DNA of 8,075 bases from positions 1 through 8,075 of the forward strand of contig JAAWEO010000085.1 in the NCBI GenBank assembly GCA_022794295.1, read 5' to 3'. Position numbers and translations under genes: made by a program. Positions 1 to 6,975 of this stretch are shown in pieces. Below the pieces are notes generated by a model that was given only the letters and a program-made list of their open reading frames with translations, was not told the origin of the DNA and searched no databases. Origin of the DNA: Angelakisella sp. Lineage in GTDB: Bacteria > Bacillota > Clostridia > Oscillospirales > Ruminococcaceae. Positions within the stretch are counted from its first letter, which is position 1; each line of letters begins with the position of its first letter.

Positions 1-164
1 CCGCCTGGCGCTATCAGTAGGAAAATACAGGTAATAGATCAAGGTACTGCCTACCATGGACCCCGCCCCGTGGGTGAGATCAGGCGGCCCCGTGGGTCAT
101 CCGCCCAAGGCCGGAGCCTTTGGCCGGTCCCCCGGGTCCAGGGGGGCCCCCTGGGCGTTCTTTG

Positions 165-192
165 CCTTCTTTCTGTCGCTACAGAAAGAAGG
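165..192. repeat. 12-bp perfect inverted repeat, CGCT loop
   Basis: The arms are CCTTCTTTCTGT (165-176) and ACAGAAAGAAGG (181-192), separated by CGCT. The pairing is perfect over 12 bp, and a G-T wobble would extend it by one pair. Neither side is followed by a T-run, so it is not an intrinsic terminator. The form fits the core hairpin of a REP-like element or a cruciform. Confidence 0.75.
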
Positions 193-253
193 TCCGCCGG
201 AAGGGCAAACGAGGCAAATGGCCTTTAGAACGAGACAGGACTGCGAAGGGCCC

Positions 254-271
254 GACTGCCGCGTGGCAGTC
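254..271. repeat. 7-bp perfect inverted repeat, GCGT loop
   Basis: GACTGCC (254-260) pairs with GGCAGTC (265-271) around the tetraloop GCGT. The plus-strand right arm is followed by AAAAAG rather than T residues, so it does not work as a terminator in either direction. It is the second perfect hairpin of the gene-free repeat-rich region. Confidence 0.6.
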
Positions 272-457
272 AAAAAGAACGACACTACATCATCAAACCG
301 GCAAACCCCAGAAAGAAGTCCAAGCTGTAAGAAAATCGCCGCAAAGCATCTCCGCCGGAGGCACCAAACCAGCCCCATCTTCCCCAAAAAAGAAAAACCA
401 AAAGCCCTTGCCCCACCGCAATAAACCGGAAGAACAAGAGCCTTTGCCTATTTAAAA

Positions 458-1765
458 TCAGTAGGGCAGAATAAATTCCGATACCCGCCACCCCTCCGGG
501 GTAAGATCCAAATGAATGGGACACGCCCGCACCGAAGCAGCTTTGGCGCCTTCGGTAAAGGCCTCCCCGCCGGTGTAGTAGGCGTACCAGATCAGGTCGA
601 CCTTGTCCTCCTTCACAACAGCGGAAAAACGGTCCTCTCCGGCCAGATAGCGAAGGTTAGTGCCCCGGGCCCCGTCCAGGAAGTACAGCTTCCCCTGGTG
701 CTCGGTAAAGGTCCCCCGCGGCCCCGGGCCGCTGCGGTTCAGCTCCCGGAAAAATTCCGGCGTGAAAACACGAAGCATATCCGCCTCGAAGTCCTCCCAG
801 CCCTGGTACAGTGTCCCCTGGTAGAGGGTATACGTTACCCCGTCCAGCTCCTGGACCTTGGTAAAGTCATAGCCAGTGCGGTCATCCCCGGGGAAAACGG
901 AGCTATCGACCTGGAAAACCCTTATCAGCTCCTGGGCCCGGTCCACCAGCGCCCACTGCTCCCCGGTAAGGGGCAGCAGGTCCCGTTGCTCCCGGGGAAC
1001 CTCCACCTGAGGAACCTCGTTGGGCTGGCAGGTGCACCCCAGGTACTTCCAGCCGCCATCCTCCTCCAGAAGCACCTGTAAGGTAAAGTGGTTCGCAAGG
1101 ATGGTCCCATATGGGTACTCCAGCTCTAGCTCAATGGTAAGGTAAGGATCGTTCCGGGTGTAGGTGTAGGCGATCTCCTCCCGGCCGGTGCCGCAAGCCC
1201 CATCCCCCGCCGACCAGTAGCCCTTCAGCTCCGGATCGTATTCTTCCCCCCGCCGAAGGTAATCGGTGGAGATCTCAAAGTAGGTTTGGATCTTCGCCTC
1301 GTACTCCTCTTGGGGGAAAAACCAGCTGTCCAGGTCCCGCTCCTTCAGGACAGGGTTGGTGTAGTGCTCCTTGAGATAGGCGGGATCCTCCTCCAGAAGG
1401 GTGGAAAAGAACCAGTGGTAATAAAAGCTGGCGGGAATCTCCTGGGGGCGGGTCCAGCTGTAACGCATGTCAAAAAGACTGTAGCTTTTCCGCATCAGCC
1501 GGGGAATCCCGTCCTTCTGGGTGACCACTTCCCCGCCATAGGTCTTGATGATCTCCTGCACCAGGGCATCCTCTTGGTTGGCTGAAGGGCCGCCTGGCTG
1601 GGACTCCGACGCTTCTGGCACAGAGGCTGCCGGGGGCTCCTCCCAGGATGCCGGGGAGGGCTCCGGGGGCAGGCTCTGGGAGCCCTCCCCAGGCCGGACC
1701 CCGCAGGCAGCCAGACCTGCTGTTAGGGCAGCGATCAAAAGCAGGGCGATGATTTGTTTTCCCAT
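458..1765 (-). CDS. Secreted lipoprotein with two globular domains, function unknown
   Basis: A 435-residue exported lipoprotein. Residues 1-21 form a lipoprotein signal peptide: Lys3, a hydrophobic stretch, then lipobox LAAC with the modified cysteine at Cys21. A Pro/Ser/Glu-rich linker follows (about 22-65), as expected for a protein tethered to the outer face of the membrane. Two globular parts come next, about 66-250 and 262-435. The C-terminal part has features that remind me of the IseA/YoeB family of DL-endopeptidase inhibitors: a DGVTYTLY segment, a helix ending in LRVFTPEFF, then GKLYF. This is recall by pattern only. The first part has a similar order (a helix ending in IQTYFEIS, then a KGYW segment), so the two may be diverged repeats. 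The ATG start is supported by AAGGGAG seven bases upstream and by a promoter at 1796-1824. The stop is TGA. Confidence 0.85.
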   Translation of the reverse strand: MGKQIIALLLIAALTAGLAACGVRPGEGSQSLPPEPSPASWEEPPAASVPEASESQPGGPSANQEDALVQEIIKTYGGEVVTQKDGIPRLMRKSYSLFDMRYSWTRPQEIPASFYYHWFFSTLLEEDPAYLKEHYTNPVLKERDLDSWFFPQEEYEAKIQTYFEISTDYLRRGEEYDPELKGYWSAGDGACGTGREEIAYTYTRNDPYLTIELELEYPYGTILANHFTLQVLLEEDGGWKYLGCTCQPNEVPQVEVPREQRDLLPLTGEQWALVDRAQELIRVFQVDSSVFPGDDRTGYDFTKVQELDGVTYTLYQGTLYQGWEDFEADMLRVFTPEFFRELNRSGPGPRGTFTEHQGKLYFLDGARGTNLRYLAGEDRFSAVVKEDKVDLIWYAYYTGGEAFTEGAKAASVRACPIHLDLTPEGWRVSEFILPY

Positions 1766-1795
1766 AGGAACACTCCCTTTCCTGGTTTTTCTTTT

Positions 1796-1824
1796 ATGAT
1801 ACCATAGATCACGGGCAAAGGCAA
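1796..1824 (-). promoter_or_regulatory. Predicted sigma-A promoter of the lipoprotein gene
   Basis: On the minus strand TTGCCT (1824-1819) lies exactly 17 bases before TATCAT (1801-1796), giving 4/6 and 5/6 matches to consensus. Transcription would start near 1789, leaving a leader of about 25 bases that includes the AAGGGAG ribosome binding site (1779-1773). This suggests the lipoprotein is transcribed independently of the membrane-protein gene upstream of it. Confidence 0.6.
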
Positions 1825-1831
1825 ACCGTGA
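1809..1831. promoter_or_regulatory. Inverted repeat overlapping the lipoprotein -35 box
   Basis: TCACGG (1809-1814) and CCGTGA (1826-1831) form a 6-bp inverted repeat that spans the -35 hexamer at 1819-1824. It could be an operator for a dimeric regulator. It could also be a weak RNA hairpin after the upstream gene, but no U-tract follows it. The role is inferred from position only. Confidence 0.3.
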
Positions 1832-1852
1832 CGCAGCCTCCTATGGCTGATA

Positions 1853-2377
1853 TCAACGCCGCCGGGGTTTTGAAACCGCCCAAACAGCCTCCGGCATCCC
1901 CTGCCAAAGGATCCGGGAGGCGGGGTAACGCACCGTCACAACCTCCCCCACTTGAAACTCCTTCTCCTGGCTGTCAGCCCGCAGACGGAAAGTACGGTTC
2001 CGGGTCAAATGCTGGAAGCTGCTTTTTCGCACCCCCACCGGCAGGATTTCCCGAAGGGTACACCTTTGGCCCTTTCGCTCTGTAATTTCCCCGGTGACCT
2101 CCAAGCAATTCCCCGCCGCCAGCCGGATGATGGCCTGGTGGTATTTCCAGATGAACCAGCAGTAAAAGAGGAACGGCGGCAGCAAAAAAACCAGGGCGAG
2201 CAGAAGAAGCGGAATCGCCCTTTGCCCCAGCCCCTTTTGGGCCCGGACCCAGGCCCAAAGGGGCCGCCCTAAAATCACGGCGGCGTAAAGGGCCAGGACC
2301 ACAAAATGAAGGACCTGGCGGCGTTTGTATCGCCCTACAACGCGAATCAAGGCCTGCTGATAGGCGGTATCGTTCAC
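1853..2377 (-). CDS. Two-helix membrane protein with soluble C-terminal domain, function unknown
   Basis: A 174-residue protein that I do not recognise. It has a basic N-terminus, a hydrophobic helix at about 22-37, a second at about 55-77, and then a soluble C-terminal part of about 95 residues. That part looks beta-rich: ITERKGQRCTLREI, a TFRLRADSQEKEFQVGE stretch and VVTVRYPASRIL. The VGEVVTVRYPASR segment recalls the 'G-x-x-V-x-V-x-Y' pattern of DUF3592-like membrane proteins, a loose resemblance only. The start is GTG, preceded by AAGGGG about nine bases upstream. No better start lies nearby. The stop is TGA. The gene diverges from the membrane protein starting at 2443, and no clear minus-strand promoter is visible in the 65-base gap. 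The next gene on the same strand, the lipoprotein, starts 87 bases downstream. Confidence 0.75.
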   Translation of the reverse strand: MNDTAYQQALIRVVGRYKRRQVLHFVVLALYAAVILGRPLWAWVRAQKGLGQRAIPLLLLALVFLLPPFLFYCWFIWKYHQAIIRLAAGNCLEVTGEITERKGQRCTLREILPVGVRKSSFQHLTRNRTFRLRADSQEKEFQVGEVVTVRYPASRILWQGMPEAVWAVSKPRRR

Positions 2378-2410
2378 GACGGGACACCCCTTTCTCTTCG
2401 CTTCTGTTTG

Positions 2411-2419
2411 TGATATACT
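2411..2419 (+). promoter_or_regulatory. Extended -10 promoter for the plus-strand membrane protein
   Basis: TGATATACT is an extended -10 element (TGn followed by TATACT, 5/6 to consensus). The -35 position (TTTCTC, 2391-2396) is poor, which is typical of extended -10 promoters. Transcription would begin near 2426, only just upstream of the AAGGAGG ribosome binding site at 2428-2434. Confidence 0.5.
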
Positions 2420-2442
2420 GATCTAGGAAGGAGGCGCCGTCC

Positions 2443-3171
2443 ATGAAACTATTTGGACACTTTGAAACGGTCCCCGTTCGAGGGACAGAGCGAAAGGCCA
2501 CGGTTTACGTCTCCAGTCTTCTGAAAGATATTCTGATCTCCCTGACAATCGCCGCCGTGCCCTTTGCCATATTTTTCTCCGGCAGATCCGCCCCGGAGAA
2601 GGTCCCGGAGGGTCTTCCTGACCCCTGGTTTCTGGAGTTCATCGAGGATCTTCACGACCCCTGGTTCCTGGGCTTCACCCTGGTGCTGTTCCTGGTTTCC
2701 TTGATGGTCTTTTGGGGCAACCGGCTATTTGCCAAGGACGTCCGGCGGATGGTGGCCGGGGAGCTGGTGGCCCGGACTGGGGTGCTGTGGGCCATCGGCC
2801 AGGGGGGCAGCAGGAGGTATCCCGGCCCCTGGCGCTTGGTCATCGATACCCAGGACGCGGCGGGGAACCCCCTCCGCAACGAGATCTACGACATCTCGGA
2901 GGAGCTGTACAGGAAGCATATGGCCAAGCGCGCCCCCGGCGGGAGGGGGTACGCCTGGCTGGTGGAACTGGCGGTCCTCCCGGTCCCGGAGGGCGGCCAG
3001 GAGTTCACCCAGCCCTCCCTGCCCACCGCTGGGGAGGCGGACACTCCTTTGGACCCCATGGGCTTTGGGGAAATGCCGGTCTCCCGGGCGGTGGTGGCAG
3101 ACATCTTCTACCTAGAACAACAGCCCTACGGCTGTTCCATCGACGACAGGGCTTTGTTCCCCCACCGGTAA
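2443..3171 (+). CDS. Two-helix membrane protein, function unknown
   Basis: A 242-residue protein I cannot name. It has a short polar N-terminus (1-27), a hydrophobic helix at about 29-46, a 25-residue extracytoplasmic-type loop, a second helix at about 74-92, and a soluble C-terminal part of about 150 residues. Loop and second helix carry a near-repeat DPWFLEF / DPWFLGF twelve residues apart, mirrored in the DNA (2620-2640 and 2656-2676). The start is ATG with a perfect AAGGAGG eight bases upstream. The stop is TAA, followed by a strong terminator at 3187-3219. Just after helix 2 it reads RRMVAGELVARTGVL. The divergent neighbour has IRLAAGNCLEVTGEI at the same point, so the two may be distant relatives. 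Helix positions are judged by eye. Confidence 0.8.
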   Translation: MKLFGHFETVPVRGTERKATVYVSSLLKDILISLTIAAVPFAIFFSGRSAPEKVPEGLPDPWFLEFIEDLHDPWFLGFTLVLFLVSLMVFWGNRLFAKDVRRMVAGELVARTGVLWAIGQGGSRRYPGPWRLVIDTQDAAGNPLRNEIYDISEELYRKHMAKRAPGGRGYAWLVELAVLPVPEGGQEFTQPSLPTAGEADTPLDPMGFGEMPVSRAVVADIFYLEQQPYGCSIDDRALFPHR

Positions 3172-3186
3172 CTGCTGTCCCACGAG

Positions 3187-3219
3187 AAAAGGCCCTGCGC
3201 GAAAGCGTTGGGCCTTTTT
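3187..3219 (+). terminator. Bidirectional intrinsic terminator
   Basis: AAAAGGCCC (3187-3195) pairs with GGGCCTTTT, with an inner GCGC-GAAA-GCGT stem capped by a GAAA tetraloop, followed by a T-run on the plus strand. Because the arms are A-rich outside, the minus strand also ends in TTTTCTCG. It serves the plus-strand membrane protein and also the small minus-strand transcription unit starting near 3386. Confidence 0.88.
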
Positions 3220-3223
3220 CGAT

Positions 3224-3378
3224 TCACTTCTGTTCTTCTGTGGTAACGAACATCTGTATAATCTTTTTGTATAGGTCTCTTGAGAAGGATCCTCATCGAT
3301 GATTTTGCACAGATCGAAGGCCATTGCTTTTCTTTTGTCCTGTCTTTCTGCTTCTGTTCTCATTGCTTCATTCCCCAT
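3224..3378 (-). pseudogene. Small frameshifted reading frame or short RNA gene
   Basis: A short unit sits between a near-consensus promoter (3393-3421) and a terminator (3187-3219). From ATG at 3378, or more likely 3363 (GGGG nine bases upstream), the translation is protein-like: charged, then AMAFDLCKIIDEDPSQETYTK. After an A5 run (plus-strand T5 at 3264-3268) this frame becomes unnatural and would run through the terminator into the opposite gene. Shifting by one base at the run gives KIIQMFVTTEEQK and a TGA at 3226-3224, four bases before the terminator stem. The whole would be about 46-51 residues. The A5 tract could reflect a sequencing error, a disabling mutation or programmed slippage. 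A roughly 200-nt non-coding RNA is the alternative. I do not recognise the protein family. Confidence 0.45.
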
Positions 3379-3392
3379 CCCTCTTTGTCCCT

Positions 3393-3421
3393 ATCATAGC
3401 ACATTGGTCGCCGCCAGTCAA
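3393..3421 (-). promoter_or_regulatory. Strong predicted sigma-A promoter
   Basis: On the minus strand TTGACT (3421-3416) is followed after exactly 17 bases by TATGAT (3398-3393): 5/6 matches in both hexamers. It is the best promoter in the window. It lies 19 bases downstream of the tuf terminator and would start a transcript near 3386 ending at the terminator at 3219-3187, about 200 nt. Confidence 0.75.
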
Positions 3422-3439
3422 GAAAGATCCGCCGGACAG

Positions 3440-3473
3440 AAAAGGCCCCTATGCCGAAGCATGGGGGCCTTTT
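3440..3473 (-). terminator. Intrinsic terminator of the str operon
   Basis: On the minus strand AAAAGGCCCC pairs with GGGGCCTTTT. One mismatch is followed by ATGC-GCAT around a TTCG tetraloop, and the right arm runs into TTTTCTGT. It begins 27 bases after the tuf stop codon. The symmetry is bidirectional in form. On the plus strand the mismatch would be a U-G pair. Confidence 0.92.
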
Positions 3474-3500
3474 GGAGTTCAGACAGGACAACCGCCGGAA

Positions 3501-4700
<1,200 letters not shown>

Positions 4701-4743
4701 TGTTCTTTGTTCCTCCCTTTTCACATAGGATCGCTTCTGTTTT

Positions 4744-4757
4744 CCGCCCGCAGGCGG
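4744..4757 (-). other. GC hairpin in the tuf leader
   Basis: CCGCC and GGCGG (plus 4744-4748 and 4753-4757) form a 5-bp stem with a four-base loop. It lies within the leader expected from the candidate tuf promoter, between that promoter and the ribosome binding site. It is followed by AAAACAG on the minus strand, so it is not a terminator. It may stabilise the mRNA 5' end, but this is inference. Confidence 0.4.
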
Positions 4758-4770
4758 TCTGTATAATCGT

Positions 4771-4799
4771 ATTGTAACAACTTCCCAGCAAAAAAGCAA
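4771..4799 (-). promoter_or_regulatory. Candidate internal promoter for tuf
   Basis: On the minus strand TTGCTT (4799-4794) lies 17 bases before TACAAT (4776-4771), giving 3/6 and 5/6 matches. A second AT-rich hexamer, TATACA, lies slightly downstream. This would give tuf a transcript separate from the operon, fitting the very high EF-Tu demand, with a leader of about 65 nt. Confidence 0.45.
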
Positions 4800-4824
4800 G
4801 GGGAAGTTTAGGCCCCGGATTCAT

Positions 4825-4847
4825 AAGGGCTGCCCTTGCAGGCCCTT
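4825..4847 (-). other. Stem-loop covering the fusA stop codon
   Basis: AAGGGC (4825-4830) pairs with GCCCTT (4842-4847), and an inner TGC/GCA stem sits beyond one bulged base. The 5' arm on the mRNA overlaps the end of fusA, including two bases of its TAA. No U-tract follows, so termination is unlikely. mRNA processing or 3'-end protection are possible roles, by inference. Confidence 0.45.
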
Positions 4848-6975
4848 AGTTCTCCCCGCCCTTGCCGCGGGTAGCCATGATCTTCTCGGCGATGCTCTTG
4901 GGCACCTCGATGTAATGGCTGGGCTCCATGGTGTACTGGCCGCGCCCCTGGGTCTTGCTGCGCATATCGGTGGCGTAGCCGAACATCTCGGACAGGGGGA
5001 CGAAGGCGTTGATCTGCTGGGTGCCGGGCCGGGCCTCCATACCCTGGATCTGACCGCGGCGGGAGTTAAGGTCGCCGATGACATCGCCCATATACTCGTC
5101 GGGGACGATGACCGCCACCTTCATAATGGGCTCCAGGATAACGGGATCGGCCTTTCTCATGGCCTCCTTAAAGGCCATGGAGCCAGCGATCTTAAAGGCC
5201 ATTTCAGAGGAGTCCACCTCGTGGAAGGAGCCATCGTAGAGGGTGACCTTGCAGTCCACCACAGGGTAGCCTGCCAGGATACCGCTCATCATGGCGCCCT
5301 TGATACCGGCGTCTACCGCAGGGATATACTCCTTGGGGATGGCGCCGCCCACAGTGGCGTTGATGAACTCGTAGCCCTTGCCGCTCTCGTTGGGCTCCAG
5401 CTTGATCTTAACGTGACCATACTGGCCCTTACCGCCGGACTGACGGGCGTACTTCATATCCACGTCGGCCAGGCGCCGGACAGTCTCCTTGTAGGCCACC
5501 TGGGGCTTGCCCACGTTGGCCTCCACCTTGAACTCCCGGAGGAGGCGGTCCACGATGATCTCCAGGTGGAGCTCGCCCATACCGGCGATAATGGTCTGCC
5601 CGGTCTCCTCGTCGGTGTAGGTCTTGAAGGTGGGGTCCTCCTCGGCCAGCTTGGCCAGGGCGATGCCCATCTTCTCCTGACCGGCCTTGGTCTTGGGCTC
5701 GATGGCCACCCGGATCACGGGCTCGGGGAACTCCATGGACTCCAGCATAATGGGATGCTTTTCGTCACAGAGGGTGTCGCCGGTGGTAGTGTTCTTCAGG
5801 CCCACCGCGGCGGCAATATCCCCGGCGTAGACCTGGGGAATATCGGTCCGGTTGTTGGCGTGCATCATCAGGATGCGGCCAATACGCTCGTCCACATCCT
5901 TATCGGGATTATAGACGGTGGAACCGGCGGACAGGGTCCCGGAGTAGACACGGAAGAAGCCCAGCTTGCCCACGTAGGGATCGGTCATGATCTTAAAGGC
6001 CAGAGCGGCGAAGGGGGCGTCGTCACTGGAGGGACGCTCCTCCTCTTCCTCGGTTTCGGGGTTGACGCCCTTAATGGCCTCGATATCGGTGGGGGCAGGC
6101 ATATAGTCCACAATGGCGTCCAGCAGGTTCTGGACCCCCTTGTTCTTATAGGAGGTGCCGCAGGTGACGGGAACCATCTGGTTTGCCAGGGTGGCAGCCC
6201 GGATGACCTTCTTGATCTCGGCTACGTCCAGGTCCTCGCCCTCCAGGTATTTTTCCATCAGGGTCTCGTCCTGCTCGGCAACGGCCTCCAGGAGCTTGCC
6301 CCGGTATTCCTCGGCCAGCTCCACCATATCCTCGGGGATGGGCTCCTCGCGGATATCCACGCCCAGGTCGTCGTAGTAGATCTCGGCCTTCATCTTCACC
6401 AGGTCGATGATGCCCCGGAAGGTCTCCTCGGCGCCGATGGGCAGCTGGATGGGAACGGCGTTGCACTTCAGACGGTCGTGGACCATCTTCAGAACATTAT
6501 AGAAGTCGGCACCCATGATGTCCATTTTGTTGACGTAGATCATCCGGGGGACACGGTACTTGTCCGCCTGGCGCCAAACCGTCTCGGACTGGGGCTCCAC
6601 GCCGCCCTTGGCGCACATAACGGTAACAGAGCCGTCCAGAACGCGCAGGGAACGCTCCACCTCCACGGTGAAGTCCACGTGGCCGGGGGTGTCGATGATG
6701 TTGATCCGGTGGCGGTTTTTCTTGGCCAGGGCCGGATCCTGCTGCAGCTCGGAGTGGGTCCAGAAACAGGTGGTGGCGGCGGAGGTGATGGTGATGCCAC
6801 GCTCCTGCTCCTGCGCCATCCAGTCCATCTGGGCGGTACCGTCGTGGGTCTCACCAATCTTGTGGGTTTTGCCGGTGTAGAACAAAATCCGCTCGGTGGT
6901 GGTGGTCTTGCCCGCGTCGATGTGCGCCATGATGCCGATGTTCCGGGTCATCTCCAGAGATACTTCTCTTGGCAT
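4846..6975 (-). CDS. fusA: Elongation factor G
   Basis: EF-G is the GTPase that drives translocation of tRNA and mRNA and, with the recycling factor, splits ribosomes. The protein has 709 residues against roughly 690-705 in relatives. Motifs: AHIDAGKT 17-24 (P-loop), RGITI 59-63 (switch I), DTPGH 95-99 (switch II), NKMD 149-152, then domain II with SALAFK-like AALAFKIMTDP at 323-333. Domain IV has QSGGKGQYGHV at 512-522 and GIKGAMMSGILAGYPVVD at 557-574. Domain V has SRRGQIQGME at 638-647. About 14 extra residues at 73-89, just before RINIIDTPGH, account for most of the added length. The ATG has TAGGAGG five bases upstream. The gene is third in the str operon, 163 bases after rpsG and 145 before tuf. 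Confidence 0.98.
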   Translation of the reverse strand: MPREVSLEMTRNIGIMAHIDAGKTTTTERILFYTGKTHKIGETHDGTAQMDWMAQEQERGITITSAATTCFWTHSELQQDPALAKKNRHRINIIDTPGHVDFTVEVERSLRVLDGSVTVMCAKGGVEPQSETVWRQADKYRVPRMIYVNKMDIMGADFYNVLKMVHDRLKCNAVPIQLPIGAEETFRGIIDLVKMKAEIYYDDLGVDIREEPIPEDMVELAEEYRGKLLEAVAEQDETLMEKYLEGEDLDVAEIKKVIRAATLANQMVPVTCGTSYKNKGVQNLLDAIVDYMPAPTDIEAIKGVNPETEEEEERPSSDDAPFAALAFKIMTDPYVGKLGFFRVYSGTLSAGSTVYNPDKDVDERIGRILMMHANNRTDIPQVYAGDIAAAVGLKNTTTGDTLCDEKHPIMLESMEFPEPVIRVAIEPKTKAGQEKMGIALAKLAEEDPTFKTYTDEETGQTIIAGMGELHLEIIVDRLLREFKVEANVGKPQVAYKETVRRLADVDMKYARQSGGKGQYGHVKIKLEPNESGKGYEFINATVGGAIPKEYIPAVDAGIKGAMMSGILAGYPVVDCKVTLYDGSFHEVDSSEMAFKIAGSMAFKEAMRKADPVILEPIMKVAVIVPDEYMGDVIGDLNSRRGQIQGMEARPGTQQINAFVPLSEMFGYATDMRSKTQGRGQYTMEPSHYIEVPKSIAEKIMATRGKGGEN

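Larger units (their letters stand above)
1..457. repeat. Gene-free, repeat-rich region (REP/MITE-like candidate)
   Basis: I see no convincing gene here. Short open frames exist on both strands, but their translations are low-complexity and none has a good ribosome binding site. Instead the DNA is dense in symmetry. There is an 11-base direct repeat GCCCCGTGGGT at 65-75 and 87-97, and a GC-rich near-palindrome at 138-154. A 12-bp perfect hairpin lies at 165-192, a 7-bp perfect hairpin with a GCGT loop at 254-271, and an 11-base palindrome at 350-360. This makes a repetitive extragenic element or MITE-like remnant plausible. No second copy lies in this window, so the claim that it is dispersed in the genome is an inference. 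It begins directly after the lipoprotein stop codon, and I found no intrinsic terminator for that gene in it. Confidence 0.4.

Noticed and set aside
1..57. Minus-strand frame starting at 57 and open to the window edge (MVGSTLIYYLYF...)
   Set aside because: Only 19 codons are visible. The GGGGCGGGG upstream is part of the repeat-rich DNA and not a clear ribosome binding site. It could be the start of a gene, but the evidence is too thin.
56..455. Overlapping plus-strand open frames of 111-122 codons
   Set aside because: Their translations are Pro/Arg/Lys-rich low complexity running through perfect hairpins and direct repeats, with no ribosome binding site. The repeats explain the region better.
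3112..3223. Continuation of the small minus-strand frame to 88 codons
   Set aside because: It would read through a strong terminator and then antisense to the 3' end of the membrane-protein gene, and the translation loses protein character after the A5 run.
4701..4799. N-terminal extension of EF-Tu by 33 residues
   Set aside because: The extra residues are unlike any EF-Tu N-terminus and are encoded across the candidate promoter, leader hairpin and ribosome binding site.
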